Below, in pieces: positions 10,063 through 19,465 of a stretch of 64,000 bases of DNA (position 1 is its first letter; each line of letters begins with the position of its first letter). Source of the DNA: Bin80 sp965219915 (GTDB taxonomy: Bacteria > Bacteroidota > Rhodothermia > Rhodothermales > Bin80); NCBI GenBank assembly GCA_965219915.1, contig OZ244794.1, forward strand, positions 1,798,001 through 1,862,000, read 5' to 3'. A model generated the notes under the pieces. That model did not search any database. It was not told the DNA's origin and saw only the letters and a list, made by a program, of their open reading frames with translations. The position numbers and the translations under genes were made by a program.

Positions 10063-10382
10063 GTCGGCAATCTACGAGTCGGTGGCGTTATTGACTGTCG
10101 CTTCCGACGACAGAGGTTTCCTTGGAAAGCCAAATCGGCGAATCTCAAAAAATGGTATTATTCTGCAAACACCCTGATTCACTGGAAGGACAGCAGCAGG
10201 GTAGTCAAAGGCGATAGGGTTAATCAGTGGTCACTACCCGTGAGTTGAACCTATATCGTCCAACTGGGAATTCATCGTCGGATTACTCGGTGCAGATTGG
10301 ACATTTTGTGCGAACTCAACAAAAAAGCGGAGGGTTTATTGTCTGGTTTTGCGGGTGTACCAACTTCTTTAAACTTAGTCCT
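10063..10382 (+). other. Intergenic region before the GH13 gene
   Basis: The amylase reading frame stays open up to 10227, but the residues it would add (10227-10382) are not protein-like, and a good signal peptide begins at 10383. The stretch is therefore taken as leader and promoter. No recognisable terminator, RNA gene or repeat was seen in it. Confidence 0.4.
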
Positions 10383-13268
10383 ATGAGATTCCCTCGACAT
10401 TGTGCGTCTTTGCTTGCCATTCTAGCGCTGACCTGTGTTATGGCACAGGCACGGGCCCAGCAATTGGACGTCACATTTCGATGGATTCCAGATCGCACAG
10501 TTGTACGAGCGTTCCTGCCTGGTGAGTTCAACGGGTGGGGGCCAAACAACGGCGGACGTATAGCCCCCACAGCACCTTCATTGATGACCTTTGATAGTGC
10601 AACCGGAGAATGGCGCTATACGCGCACCTTGGAGATTGGGGAAACATACCAGTACAAAGTACATGTTCACTTAAACGAATCAGGGTCTAGTAATGTGTGG
10701 ATCACTGACCCACTGAATGATCGAACTAATCCGAGTGAGCACAATAATTCGGTTGTGACCATTGCGGATCCTATGGTTTTCCAACTGGCCCGGCGTCGTA
10801 ACAGCGAGGGCGCAGTAACGAGCCTGAGTGCGGGAGTATTTGCCACGAAGGATCTGGCGGAACTCACGTTTGCAATCAATGGTCAGGAGCAGGATGGACT
10901 AGCGTACTATTCAGATGGCATATTCCATTTTGAATTGGATACCCCTGCTGCCTGTGATCTAGCATTTACGATTACAGCCGTAGACACCGATGGCAATAGA
11001 GTGAGTCACACAGTTGGTAAGACACCTCCTCTAGTGGTGGATGCTCCGCGACCTGAGGGGGTCATAGACGGAGTTAACTACAATCCTCAGGATCCAACCC
11101 AAGCGACCTTGTCGGTTTTTGCACCCCACAAATGTTATATGTATGCAATTGGTGAATTCACTGGTTGGGAATCCAATCAGAACGGTCTCATGAATCGGGA
11201 TGCAGTTTCCGCGGACAGTGTACACTGGTGGCTGACACTTGAGGGTTTGGACCCAGGACAACAAATCGGTTATCAATACGAGACCGAAGATGAGGTGCGA
11301 TTTGCAGATTTATTTTCCGAACTAATACTTGATCCAGTTCATGATCCGTCTATTCCCTCGACGACATATCCGCTGTTGAAAGTATATCCTTATGGTCGTA
11401 CCCAAGGCCCTGTGTCTGTATTGCAGACGAATCAGCAGAAGTATGAATGGAAGGTAAACGACTTTGACCCTCCTGCTCCTGAAGAGTTGGTGATCTATGA
11501 ATTATTGGTTCGGGATTTTTTGCATGAGCATGACTGGACAACGCTCACAGACACGCTAACCTACCTGCAGCGTCTAGGCATCAACGCTATTGAGTTGATG
11601 CCGGTGGCCGAGTTTGGGGGTAACATCAACTGGGGGTATCAGCCGAATTTTTATTTCGCACCGGATAAGTATTATGGTCCGGCGGAAGATCTGAAGCGAT
11701 TCGTAGATACGGCCCATGAATTGGGAATGGCGGTCATCCTAGATGTCGTGTACAACCATGCAGATATCCCATCCCCGTTGATAACGCTTTATGGGGCCAA
11801 GGATGCCAACCCATGGGTCAATATTCCAGCGCGGCATCCGTACAACGTGTTTTTTGACCTCAATCACGAAGATCTCTACACTCAGTACTGGCTGGATCGT
11901 GCGAATGCCTATTGGCTTACCGAGTTCAATGTGGATGGCTTTCGCTTTGATTTGTCCAAGGGATTCACGCAGCGTAACACGGGTTCGGACTGGGCAGCAT
12001 GGGATAGGTATGATGCATCACGTGTTCGCTTGATCAAACGTATGGCAGACAGGATGTGGTCGGTCAATCCAGATGCCTATATAATTCTGGAGCACTGGAC
12101 GCAGGACCGAGAGGAGCGGGAATTAGCCAAGTATGGCACGGATCTAGGTTTACCCGGGATGATGGTCTGGGCTAACGTGACCCACCAGTTTGGGGAAGCC
12201 GTAATGGGATATAATGGTGGAAATAACAGCAACTTCTCGCGAACCTACTATGGGGATGGGGGCAGGGGATGGAGACTACCCCATGTGATTCCCTACATGG
12301 AAAGCCATGACGAACAGTGGCTTATGTATAAGATGCGCCAATACGGGGCTTGTGAGCGCTCTCCATCAGGAGGAGATACCTGTGATGCATCACTCGCAGC
12401 TAATTCGGGAACCTATAATGTTCGGCATCTGCCGATTGCACTTGATCGTCTCAAGATGGCAGGTGCCTTTTATTTTTTACTTCCTGGTCCACGTATGCTC
12501 TGGCAATTCGGAGAGCTTGGATACGGGTATGGTGATCGTGGAGAGGAGTGTCTGGAGCCCAATGATTGCCCACCTTTTGCCCCTGCACGAATAGCTCCAA
12601 AACCCATTCGCTGGGATTACTATGATGACCCGCTCCGGAAACGCCTCTATGATTCATGGTCGGCGCTAATTAATCTGCGCCACAACTATCCGGTCTTTCA
12701 TAGCACCGAATCGGAAGTTGCACTTTCGTTAGACGGAGCGGTCAAGCGAATACATTTGCGACACATGGACATGGAGGCAGTAATTGTTGGAAATTTTGGG
12801 GTCACGCCCGAACGCAATAGACTTGGACTTGGGGTTCCCCCCGTATACTGGTACGACTTTTTTTCGGGGGACTCACTCAATGCAACTGGTAATATTCCCT
12901 CAATGCTGCAGCCCGGCGAGTTTCATGTGTATACATCCAAACGTGTACCAACACCACCCGAAGGCCTCATAACAGTGGACAGGCAAATCCCTGAACCACA
13001 AGACTTTGGGTTTACATTATTGAGCAATTATCCAAATCCTTTCAGAGATCAGACGAGTATTCAATTCAGCTTGGATCGAGCACAGTCGGTCCGCATTGAT
13101 GTTTTTGATGTGCTTGGTCGCCGGATTGCACGGTTGGTAGACGAGGTTCTTGTACCTGGAACGCATTCGGTGACACTGAATGCCGTTTCGTTGCCATCCG
13201 GGCTTTATACGGTTCTTATGTCTGGTGAATCCTCAAGAGCGTCTCTTCCTGTCTTGCTTGTTCGATAG
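10383..13268 (+). CDS. Secreted GH13 alpha-amylase-type glycoside hydrolase with T9SS sorting domain
   Basis: ATG 10383 gives 961 aa with a signal peptide (LLAILALTCVMAQARAQ). An N-terminal E-set/CBM48-like domain (VRAFLPGEFNGWGPN) and a second one (FAPHKCYMYAIGEFTGWE) precede the (beta/alpha)8 barrel. All four GH13 regions are visible: DVVYNH (about residue 454), GFRFDLSKG with the nucleophile Asp (about 522), IILEHW with the acid/base Glu (about 570), and ESHDEQ with the transition-state-stabilising Asp (about 641). The C-terminus (LSNYPNPFRDQTSIQF, DVLGRRIARLVD, PSGLYTVLMSG) is a type A T9SS domain. It should hydrolyse or debranch alpha-1,4/1,6-glucans at the cell surface. Subfamily, and hence product, cannot be set by eye. 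It is separated from the TonB cluster by an FkbM gene but shares its export route. Confidence 0.9.
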   Translation: MRFPRHCASLLAILALTCVMAQARAQQLDVTFRWIPDRTVVRAFLPGEFNGWGPNNGGRIAPTAPSLMTFDSATGEWRYTRTLEIGETYQYKVHVHLNESGSSNVWITDPLNDRTNPSEHNNSVVTIADPMVFQLARRRNSEGAVTSLSAGVFATKDLAELTFAINGQEQDGLAYYSDGIFHFELDTPAACDLAFTITAVDTDGNRVSHTVGKTPPLVVDAPRPEGVIDGVNYNPQDPTQATLSVFAPHKCYMYAIGEFTGWESNQNGLMNRDAVSADSVHWWLTLEGLDPGQQIGYQYETEDEVRFADLFSELILDPVHDPSIPSTTYPLLKVYPYGRTQGPVSVLQTNQQKYEWKVNDFDPPAPEELVIYELLVRDFLHEHDWTTLTDTLTYLQRLGINAIELMPVAEFGGNINWGYQPNFYFAPDKYYGPAEDLKRFVDTAHELGMAVILDVVYNHADIPSPLITLYGAKDANPWVNIPARHPYNVFFDLNHEDLYTQYWLDRANAYWLTEFNVDGFRFDLSKGFTQRNTGSDWAAWDRYDASRVRLIKRMADRMWSVNPDAYIILEHWTQDREERELAKYGTDLGLPGMMVWANVTHQFGEAVMGYNGGNNSNFSRTYYGDGGRGWRLPHVIPYMESHDEQWLMYKMRQYGACERSPSGGDTCDASLAANSGTYNVRHLPIALDRLKMAGAFYFLLPGPRMLWQFGELGYGYGDRGEECLEPNDCPPFAPARIAPKPIRWDYYDDPLRKRLYDSWSALINLRHNYPVFHSTESEVALSLDGAVKRIHLRHMDMEAVIVGNFGVTPERNRLGLGVPPVYWYDFFSGDSLNATGNIPSMLQPGEFHVYTSKRVPTPPEGLITVDRQIPEPQDFGFTLLSNYPNPFRDQTSIQFSLDRAQSVRIDVFDVLGRRIARLVDEVLVPGTHSVTLNAVSLPSGLYTVLMSGESSRASLPVLLVR

Positions 13269-13456
13269 TATTGGGGTATTTTTGCGAAAAATTGGAACCA
13301 CGGATACGTATTGAGTGTCACAGTGGGCTGTGGAGGATTGCAAACTATAACTTGTTCAGCAACGTCGCTAGGGAGCTGCTGGATTTTTGGCCTGTTTTCG
13401 AATTCGTTGCGCATGAATCTGGTCGGCGCGCATCGAAGTTGCTGTTAATCTGAGCC

Positions 13457-14554
13457 ATGGTTCCATATAAATACGTGCAGTGGGATCCAGAGAGGCATGG
13501 TGTGAAGACCTCCACCTTTGAGCAACTCTTTGACCTCTTTCAGCAGCTGCTCCAGTACACCGCCGGAGATGCTACTGAGGCATTGAATTGGCTGACTCAG
13601 TTGGATGAACGTTACAGTCTAACTGACTCAGAAACGGGTATTGGAGATTTTATTGAGGAGCTCAAGGCGCGCGGTTATCTGCGGGAGAACGAAGGTAGTA
13701 TAGAAATCACTGCCAAAACGGAGCGTAGCCTCCGGGCTCGTTCACTGGAGGAGGTTTTTCGGCAGCTTCGTAAGGGGGGTACGGGACGTCATCCAACACC
13801 CTTTGAAGGAAAAGGAGATGAGCGCCTGCCTGAAACGCGACCGTGGAAATTCGGGGACGATCCACACCTGCTGAATATTACCGACACACTTTCCAATTCT
13901 TACAGGAGAGGTGGACTTGATGACTGGTCGCTGGAGGAAGAAGACTATGTACTTCACGAAACGGATCATCAGTCAAATCAATCTACCGTGCTCATGATTG
14001 ACCTCAGCCATTCGATGATTCTTTATGGCGAGGATCGTATCACGCCTGCCCGAAAGACAGCGATGGCGTTGTCGGAACTGATATTGCGCCGCTACGCCAA
14101 GGATACGCTTGATATTGTAGCATTCGGAGATGACGCGTGGGAAGTGTCAATCAAGGATTTACCATACCTGCAGGTTGGGCCGTATCACACGAACACGCGT
14201 GCAGGGTTGCAGCGGGCACGAGAAATTCTGCGGCGGCGCAAGAATCGAAACAAACAGATATTTATGATTACCGATGGTAAGCCAAGCTGCCATTTTGATC
14301 AGGGGCGCCTCTACAAGAATGTGTTTGGATTGGACAGGAAGATCGTCAACAAAGTGCTGGACGAAGCTGTGATTTGTCGTCGCGAGGGGATAACGATCAC
14401 TACTTTTATGATTGCGCGGGATCCATATCTGCAGGGGTTTGTTCGCCAGTTGACCGAAGCGAATCATGGGCGGGCTTATTATGCGGATCTGAATAATCTG
14501 GGGGAGTTTCTGTTTGAAGACTATGTACGCAACCGGCGCAAGCGTCTACACTGA
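13457..14554 (+). CDS. VWA (von Willebrand factor A) domain protein
   Basis: The 365-aa cytoplasmic protein has an N-terminal helical part (residues 1-165) and a VWA domain from about 175 with an intact MIDAS: DLSHSM (DxSxS), a downstream Thr (TPARKTAMALSE) and FMITDGKPSC. VWA proteins of this architecture usually work with a MoxR-type AAA+ ATPase as metal-dependent co-chaperones, but no such ATPase is present in this window. ksgA follows 12 bp downstream, so the two are probably co-transcribed. Substrate unknown. Confidence 0.8.
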   Translation: MVPYKYVQWDPERHGVKTSTFEQLFDLFQQLLQYTAGDATEALNWLTQLDERYSLTDSETGIGDFIEELKARGYLRENEGSIEITAKTERSLRARSLEEVFRQLRKGGTGRHPTPFEGKGDERLPETRPWKFGDDPHLLNITDTLSNSYRRGGLDDWSLEEEDYVLHETDHQSNQSTVLMIDLSHSMILYGEDRITPARKTAMALSELILRRYAKDTLDIVAFGDDAWEVSIKDLPYLQVGPYHTNTRAGLQRAREILRRRKNRNKQIFMITDGKPSCHFDQGRLYKNVFGLDRKIVNKVLDEAVICRREGITITTFMIARDPYLQGFVRQLTEANHGRAYYADLNNLGEFLFEDYVRNRRKRLH

Positions 14555-14566
14555 CGGGGAAGTACA

Positions 14567-15340
14567 GTGAAGTCGCCGATTCCACCTAAGAAGCATCTGG
14601 GGCAGCACTTTCTCACGGATCCCAACACCGCGCGTCGCATTATTTCTGCGCTTCGGGCGCCGAGTGATGCCTATGTTGTAGAGATTGGTCCAGGGACAGG
14701 TGCACTTACTGCATTTTTACAGGAACGTTATTCGCAGTTTGAAGCCATCGAAGTGGATCCACAAGCGGTGGCTTATTTGCGCACCAGCTACCCGGAGCTG
14801 CGTGTGCGGGAGGAAAATGTGCTGAGTATAGACTGGGAGCATGTGGGGACCCCTCCCTTATATATCATCGGCAATCTACCCTATAACATCACCAGTCCGG
14901 TTCTTTTTGGGTTACTGGCTGCGCACGATGTAATTGCGGAGGCAGTTCTCATGGTACAAAGGGAGGTGGCTGACCGTATCGTAGCCAAGCCGCGAACCAA
15001 GGCATATGGAATTCCAAGTGTATTTGCGCAGCTGTATGCACGCCCAAGTGTGTTATTTAAGGTCAGTCGCAACATATTCACTCCCAAGCCGGCCGTCGAA
15101 AGCACGGTAATTCGGCTGGAATTTGAGGGCGTGGAGATTCCTGATGTAGATAAGGGTTTATTGCATGCTGTGGTTCGTGCAGGGTTTAGTATGCGTCGTA
15201 AAGTGCTTCGCAATAGCCTTCGGCAGTTGGCGGGGGAAAGGGATATCCCAAATTATTGGAAGCGATGTCGTGCAGAGGAATTATCCCCTGCAGATTATGT
15301 GGAACTCGCGCGTTACCTTCAAAACCGTAAGAAGCAATAA
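14567..15340 (+). CDS. ksgA: 16S rRNA (adenine1518-N6/adenine1519-N6)-dimethyltransferase
   Basis: KsgA dimethylates two adjacent adenosines near the 3' end of 16S rRNA during small-subunit maturation. The 257-aa length is usual. It starts KKHLGQHFLTDPN, has SAM motif I (VEIGPGTGALTAFL), the catalytic NLPYNITSP motif at about residue 104, and the conserved C-terminal FSMRRKVLRNSL. The start is GTG 14567, preceded by GGGGA 7 nt upstream. It follows the VWA gene by 12 bp and precedes mgtE by 32 bp, consistent with one transcript. Confidence 0.95.
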   Translation: MKSPIPPKKHLGQHFLTDPNTARRIISALRAPSDAYVVEIGPGTGALTAFLQERYSQFEAIEVDPQAVAYLRTSYPELRVREENVLSIDWEHVGTPPLYIIGNLPYNITSPVLFGLLAAHDVIAEAVLMVQREVADRIVAKPRTKAYGIPSVFAQLYARPSVLFKVSRNIFTPKPAVESTVIRLEFEGVEIPDVDKGLLHAVVRAGFSMRRKVLRNSLRQLAGERDIPNYWKRCRAEELSPADYVELARYLQNRKKQ

Positions 15341-15372
15341 CTGGCTTTTCAGTCATTGATTAATAGATTGCT

Positions 15373-16803
15373 GTGCCTGATTCCCCTACCGACATAGTTA
15401 AAATTTCGCCGCTTCCTGAACTGAATGCGGAGATAGCCGAGGCAGTTGAAGAACAGCTAGGGGAGGATAGTATTTCTGCTGCGGTAGACTTGGTACGTGA
15501 ACTTCATCCGGCCGACATCGCGCGGCTCGTTACGGAATTGAGTCGCGAACATGCTGCGAGTCTGACGCTTGCTCTGCCGACCATTACCGGTGCACAGGTG
15601 CTTTCGGAATTGGATGAAGCATTCTGTGCAGACCTGCTTGCAGCGACTCCTACCAAGCGCGTCACGTCTCTACTCAATGAGTTGGAATCCGATGATGCTG
15701 CTGATGTTCTAGGGCAGCTGGATGAGACAGTGCGTCAACGGGTTCTTCGCGTCTTAGAGGATCGCGAGGCTGTACGCGGTCTGCTGGCCTATGAGGAAGA
15801 TACGGCAGGGGGTATTATGGCTGCCGAGGTTGTCACAGTACTCGCCAGTTGGACGGTCGCTGAGGCCACCGAAGAAATCCGCCGTAATGCAGAAAACACG
15901 CAAGATCTGTATGTAGTTTTTGTTACCGACTCTTCCAAACATCTGGAGGGGTTTGTGACCGTTCGGCGTCTATTGCTGTCACCCGCCGAGGCTCTGATTG
16001 GTGATATTGTACGAACAGATGTGCGGTATGTGACTACGGATGTGGACCAGGAAGAGGTTGCCAGGACTATGGAACGGTACGACCTGGTTTCTCTGGCGGT
16101 AGTGGATGATGAGCAGCGCCTGGTTGGTCATGTTGCGATTGACGACGCGATGGATGTTATTCGTGAAGAGGCTGAAGAGGACTATCAGCGTCTAAGTGGT
16201 ATTACTGGTGATGAGGAGCCCACGGCCTCGGTGTTCCGCATTACTCGTGGTCGATTGCCTTGGTTGTTTCTGGGCATGATTGGGGCCGTATTTGCCGGGA
16301 GCGTCATTGGCGTTTACGAAGAGAATATCCGGCGCGCCTCGGTTCTTGCGGCCTTCATTCCGGTTGTCATGGCCATGGCAGGGAATGCCGGAATTCAGAG
16401 TTCAGCTATTATCGTTCAGGGTTTGGCGTCCGGCGAAGTTTGGTCAGCCAATATGTTTCGGCGTCTTGGCAAAGAGCTTCTTGTGGCCATTGTCAATGGC
16501 TTGGCCTTAGCGATGATGATGCTGGTAGTTGTTCTTTTGCTGTTTGGTTGGGTGGCAACGGTCTGGTCTTCTATGGTAATGCCTGCTCCTGAACCCGTGC
16601 GACTTGCAGTAACCGCGGGATTGTCGCTTTTTGCAGTAATCGTGCTAGCCGCCGTAATTGGGGTTGCTACCCCACTTATGCTTGACAGAATTGGAGTGGA
16701 TCCAGCACTGGCCACGGGTCCTTTCATTACCACCAGTAATGATATTATCGGGCTTATCGTGTTCTTTATGTTGGCGGCAACTTTGTACTTGCCCTTTGTT
16801 TGA
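15373..16803 (+). CDS. mgtE: Magnesium transporter MgtE
   Basis: The 476-aa product begins at GTG 15373. It shows the MgtE order: a superhelical N domain (about 1-135, HPADIARLV, ESDDAADVLGQL), a CBS pair (about 140-265, DTAGGIMAAEVVTV, DLVSLAVVDDEQRLVGHV), the connecting helix and five membrane helices (about 295-476). The pore-lining MAMAGNAGIQSSAI and the C-terminal TTSNDIIGLIVFFMLA are present. MgtE is a homodimeric Mg2+ channel in the inner membrane, gated shut when the N and CBS domains bind Mg2+. No M-box-type leader fits in the 32 bp upstream. Confidence 0.95.
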   Translation: MPDSPTDIVKISPLPELNAEIAEAVEEQLGEDSISAAVDLVRELHPADIARLVTELSREHAASLTLALPTITGAQVLSELDEAFCADLLAATPTKRVTSLLNELESDDAADVLGQLDETVRQRVLRVLEDREAVRGLLAYEEDTAGGIMAAEVVTVLASWTVAEATEEIRRNAENTQDLYVVFVTDSSKHLEGFVTVRRLLLSPAEALIGDIVRTDVRYVTTDVDQEEVARTMERYDLVSLAVVDDEQRLVGHVAIDDAMDVIREEAEEDYQRLSGITGDEEPTASVFRITRGRLPWLFLGMIGAVFAGSVIGVYEENIRRASVLAAFIPVVMAMAGNAGIQSSAIIVQGLASGEVWSANMFRRLGKELLVAIVNGLALAMMMLVVVLLLFGWVATVWSSMVMPAPEPVRLAVTAGLSLFAVIVLAAVIGVATPLMLDRIGVDPALATGPFITTSNDIIGLIVFFMLAATLYLPFV

Positions 16804-16924
16804 GTCGATTTACAGTGTTGCAATTCCAACGAAGCGCGGAGCTCTCACTAACTGTTCTACTTCAGCGAGCGAGATTTAGCAGGGTAATTTCCTGCGAGGT
16901 GTTGGTGTGTCGTTTCTCTCTAAC

Positions 16925-17645
16925 TGGTTTTCCCATCCAGGGGAGCAATGTCTTCCTAATTTCCCGTACATCTACTGACGCTGGGATAGACCTCTCTTTT
17001 TGTGCCAATCACGGGGGCATGTCGATGTCGTGTATACAGTCTTGCTCACTGGATTGCCCCAAGACCGCGGGGACCATTGCATGCACGCACGAGCCAATGC
17101 GAGCACAGCCGGTATCAACCGCAATATCATTCCTGCCGCGCCTTAAAATGGATAGGCTTAACCTTTTGTCGCTAGACATTGCGCATTGCTGCAGTTGTTT
17201 TGCCTTTTCAGCCACTCTCTCTGAAGCTTTTCTGGCTGTTGATCTACCATTATAGTTTGAAGAAGCACCAATTTCGCATCCTCAGTCCTTGGAAGAGTCA
17301 ACCAATGAACCTGATGCACTGGGATTAATCGTCCGATATATCATCCGAGAGGAAGGCTCCTTCCAACATAGGCAAAATGCAGGATTTGCTCTCTCACCAT
17401 CTCTGTAGATTCCGATGGACAGTTCCATAGGAATAACAGCCCATGTACACCAACATGAACTCCCGCCCTCTTTTGTACTCGTAGGAAGGCATGTAGAGGC
17501 CTGCTTCTGACCGAGACTTCTCAATCCAGTGGATCCCTATCGTTGGAATCGGCAATACGTCGGCCACACCAAGGCCGAAGCAGGTGACCGCGACGACAAA
17601 AGCTCCCCATTTCCAACCGCGCCGTCGCACAAGATTCCTTGTCAT
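16925..17645 (-). pseudogene. Probable decayed thioredoxin-like companion of the beta-propeller gene
   Basis: An 83-codon open frame (17645-17394) starts within the stop codon of the beta-propeller gene (ATGA overlap), so it was once translationally coupled. It has one N-terminal membrane segment (WGAFVVAVTCFGLGVADV) and then GREFMLVYMGCYSYG, which resembles the strand and CxxC-type loop of redoxin folds, before a stop at 17394. Beyond the stop, the same strand still carries protein-like pieces in shifting frames: AEKAKQ, RLSLSILRRGRNDIAVDTG and, after a TGA near 17010, SVDVREIRKTLLPWMGKPV. These recall a thioredoxin-like family that often sits beside six-bladed propellers in this phylum (from memory). 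I read it as a gene broken by at least one stop and frameshifts. Alternatively the 83-aa piece is a real small membrane protein. Confidence 0.4.
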
Positions 17646-18805
17646 CGATTTGGCCTATCGTAGATCCCGATGTAGGGGAACGGCCTGTCCTGTACCGTAT
17701 ACAGCCTCTCCTTATCCAGTGCGAGTAAGTTCGATAGCTTGACGTCCCCATCCCAACCCGCATACCAGCCCAAATAGCCCCCATCTCCAGACAGGGCGTC
17801 AATTTGAAACACATGCCGCTTTCCCGACTTTTTTTCTCCGATTGTGTAGTAGGCAATGGTAAAGGTAGAGTCTGCCTCTGCACTCGCCATCATCCAGAGG
17901 GCCGCGGCTTCGCCAACTGATGCTATTGTGTGCTCCAGTGAGCGTTTCCCCCTCACATTCCTGGTTTCCGTCACGGGTGGTCGTTTCGCACTGGCGAGTT
18001 TTACGCGCCATATCCGATCTCCCGCCTCTGAATAACCGGTAACCACAGAATGCAAACCACTGACATGGCCGATGACGCGACTCTTCTTGTTGCAAGCCAG
18101 CTGTCCACGACCTGACAGTTGGCTTCTGACAAATGGGGATGAATGCTCATATGGAGCCTCAAAAGAAGTCACAAGCGTCCCCTCTATTGTGTGCTTGTGG
18201 ATCACTCCGTCCAGCTCTTCCGAATAACCAAGCGTGTATACATGGCCGTGCATCGCGCAGATGTCGCCATGCGAGAATACAGTCGCTGCTCGGAATAGAC
18301 CCTCCAGCTCATAGGTCGAACCTCGACGCCGAAAATATTGAATCCTGGAACCATCATCACCCACAACGAGCAGCTCGCCTCCATCAGCGATGTCCACCCT
18401 CCTAGGGAAAATAAACTCTCCCGGACCCTGTCCCCTTTTCCCGACAAGCCCTTTGAACGAACCATCGAAGCCGTAAACGCGCACTTCCTGATGTATCCAG
18501 TCTGCGTACACGATCTCTTCAGGACCAATTGCTAGATCCGCTAGAAACCCAATCATTTCTTGTATAGCGCCATCTTCTACCCCTATGGTCTGACCCTGCA
18601 GGGCAGCTATATCTAGCCATGGGCCATTAGTCCTGTGCTCAGAAAGAACAAACGCTGAATCCCTAACCACCGGAACGTTGGCTGGCGTAGGGTGGAGTGT
18701 AATGCTTTCCTCACCGTTACGACAGGCGAACGAGCCAAGAATTGCAGCCATGAGGGCCAAACACCATCCACTTCTCAAAGCCATTGCGCAACATCTAATC
18801 GACAA
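17642..18805 (-). CDS. Six-bladed beta-propeller lipoprotein
   Basis: The 387-aa product has a lipoprotein signal (LALMAAILGSFAC, lipid-modified Cys near residue 28), so it should be anchored in a membrane facing the periplasm or outside. Repeated blades follow, with the 6-bladed/NHL-type signature EIVYADWIHQEVRVYGFDGSFKGLVGKRGQGPGEF at about 95-130 (residues such as the GxGPGEF turn are typical). Such propellers serve as binding scaffolds; no catalytic motif is visible. The downstream partner begins within its stop codon. It is transcribed away from purE and has 122 bp between its start and the purE 3' end. Confidence 0.7.
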   Translation of the reverse strand: MSIRCCAMALRSGWCLALMAAILGSFACRNGEESITLHPTPANVPVVRDSAFVLSEHRTNGPWLDIAALQGQTIGVEDGAIQEMIGFLADLAIGPEEIVYADWIHQEVRVYGFDGSFKGLVGKRGQGPGEFIFPRRVDIADGGELLVVGDDGSRIQYFRRRGSTYELEGLFRAATVFSHGDICAMHGHVYTLGYSEELDGVIHKHTIEGTLVTSFEAPYEHSSPFVRSQLSGRGQLACNKKSRVIGHVSGLHSVVTGYSEAGDRIWRVKLASAKRPPVTETRNVRGKRSLEHTIASVGEAAALWMMASAEADSTFTIAYYTIGEKKSGKRHVFQIDALSGDGGYLGWYAGWDGDVKLSNLLALDKERLYTVQDRPFPYIGIYDRPNR

Positions 18806-18927
18806 CCGCGACCAACACTCTTGGCTGATGTAGTATGAACAATGCGGACTATCGTCTGGATCACTTGTCTCAATGGCTATGCATGTATAGGGGGCAAATT
18901 GGACAAGCTAGCTCTGACGAATCCAGG

Positions 18928-19425
18928 TCAAGCAAACAATTGCTCTTGGGCGCGTGCATTCTTGATGTCTACCTCGTCGACCATGTTCGCTTTGTAATCA
19001 ATGAAGCGCTGCTGGAGTGCAGGATCGGATGTGGCAAGTATTTGTACCGCCAGGAGAGCCGCGTTCTTTGAGCCATCTATGGCCAAAGTTCCCACAGGGA
19101 TTCCGCTCGGCATCTGTACGGTGGCCAACAGTGCATCAAGGCCTCGAAGCGCACCGGAATTGATGGGTACACCAAGCACAGGGAGAGGGGAATTGGCGGC
19201 AATCACACCTGCCAAGTGTGCTGCAACACCAGCACCCGCTATTAATACCTTGATCCCCCGGGTATGGGCAGTAGTTGCATAATGATGCGCACGATCAGGC
19301 GTACGGTGTGCGCTCATGACATTTAATTCAAAGGGAACGTCAAAAGACTTCAGAATATCTGCGGCTTTGCGCATGATGGGAAGATCAGAGTCACTCCCCA
19401 TTAGGATTCCAACTAAAGGCTTCAT
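18928..19425 (-). CDS. purE: N5-carboxyaminoimidazole ribonucleotide mutase
   Basis: PurE interconverts N5-CAIR and CAIR in purine synthesis. The frame extends to 19494, but that would overlap ftsK; ATG 19425 starts the family N-terminus KPLVGILMGSDSDLPIM and gives 165 aa, the usual size. SAHRTPDRA, AGAGVAAHLAGVIA and GVPINSGALRGLDALLATVQ are the conserved active-site segments of class I PurE. Class I enzymes normally work with PurK, which is not in this window. It is last in the minus-strand run, 40 bp after ftsK. Confidence 0.93.
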   Translation of the reverse strand: MKPLVGILMGSDSDLPIMRKAADILKSFDVPFELNVMSAHRTPDRAHHYATTAHTRGIKVLIAGAGVAAHLAGVIAANSPLPVLGVPINSGALRGLDALLATVQMPSGIPVGTLAIDGSKNAALLAVQILATSDPALQQRFIDYKANMVDEVDIKNARAQEQLFA

Positions 19426-19465
19426 GTACTGAACGTGAAATGTTAATGGATTTAAAGCAAAAGGA

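Noticed and set aside
16800..17255. 151-codon plus-strand frame after mgtE
   Set aside because: Cys/Ser-rich, no motifs, and opposite the protein-like pieces of the decayed beta-propeller partner.
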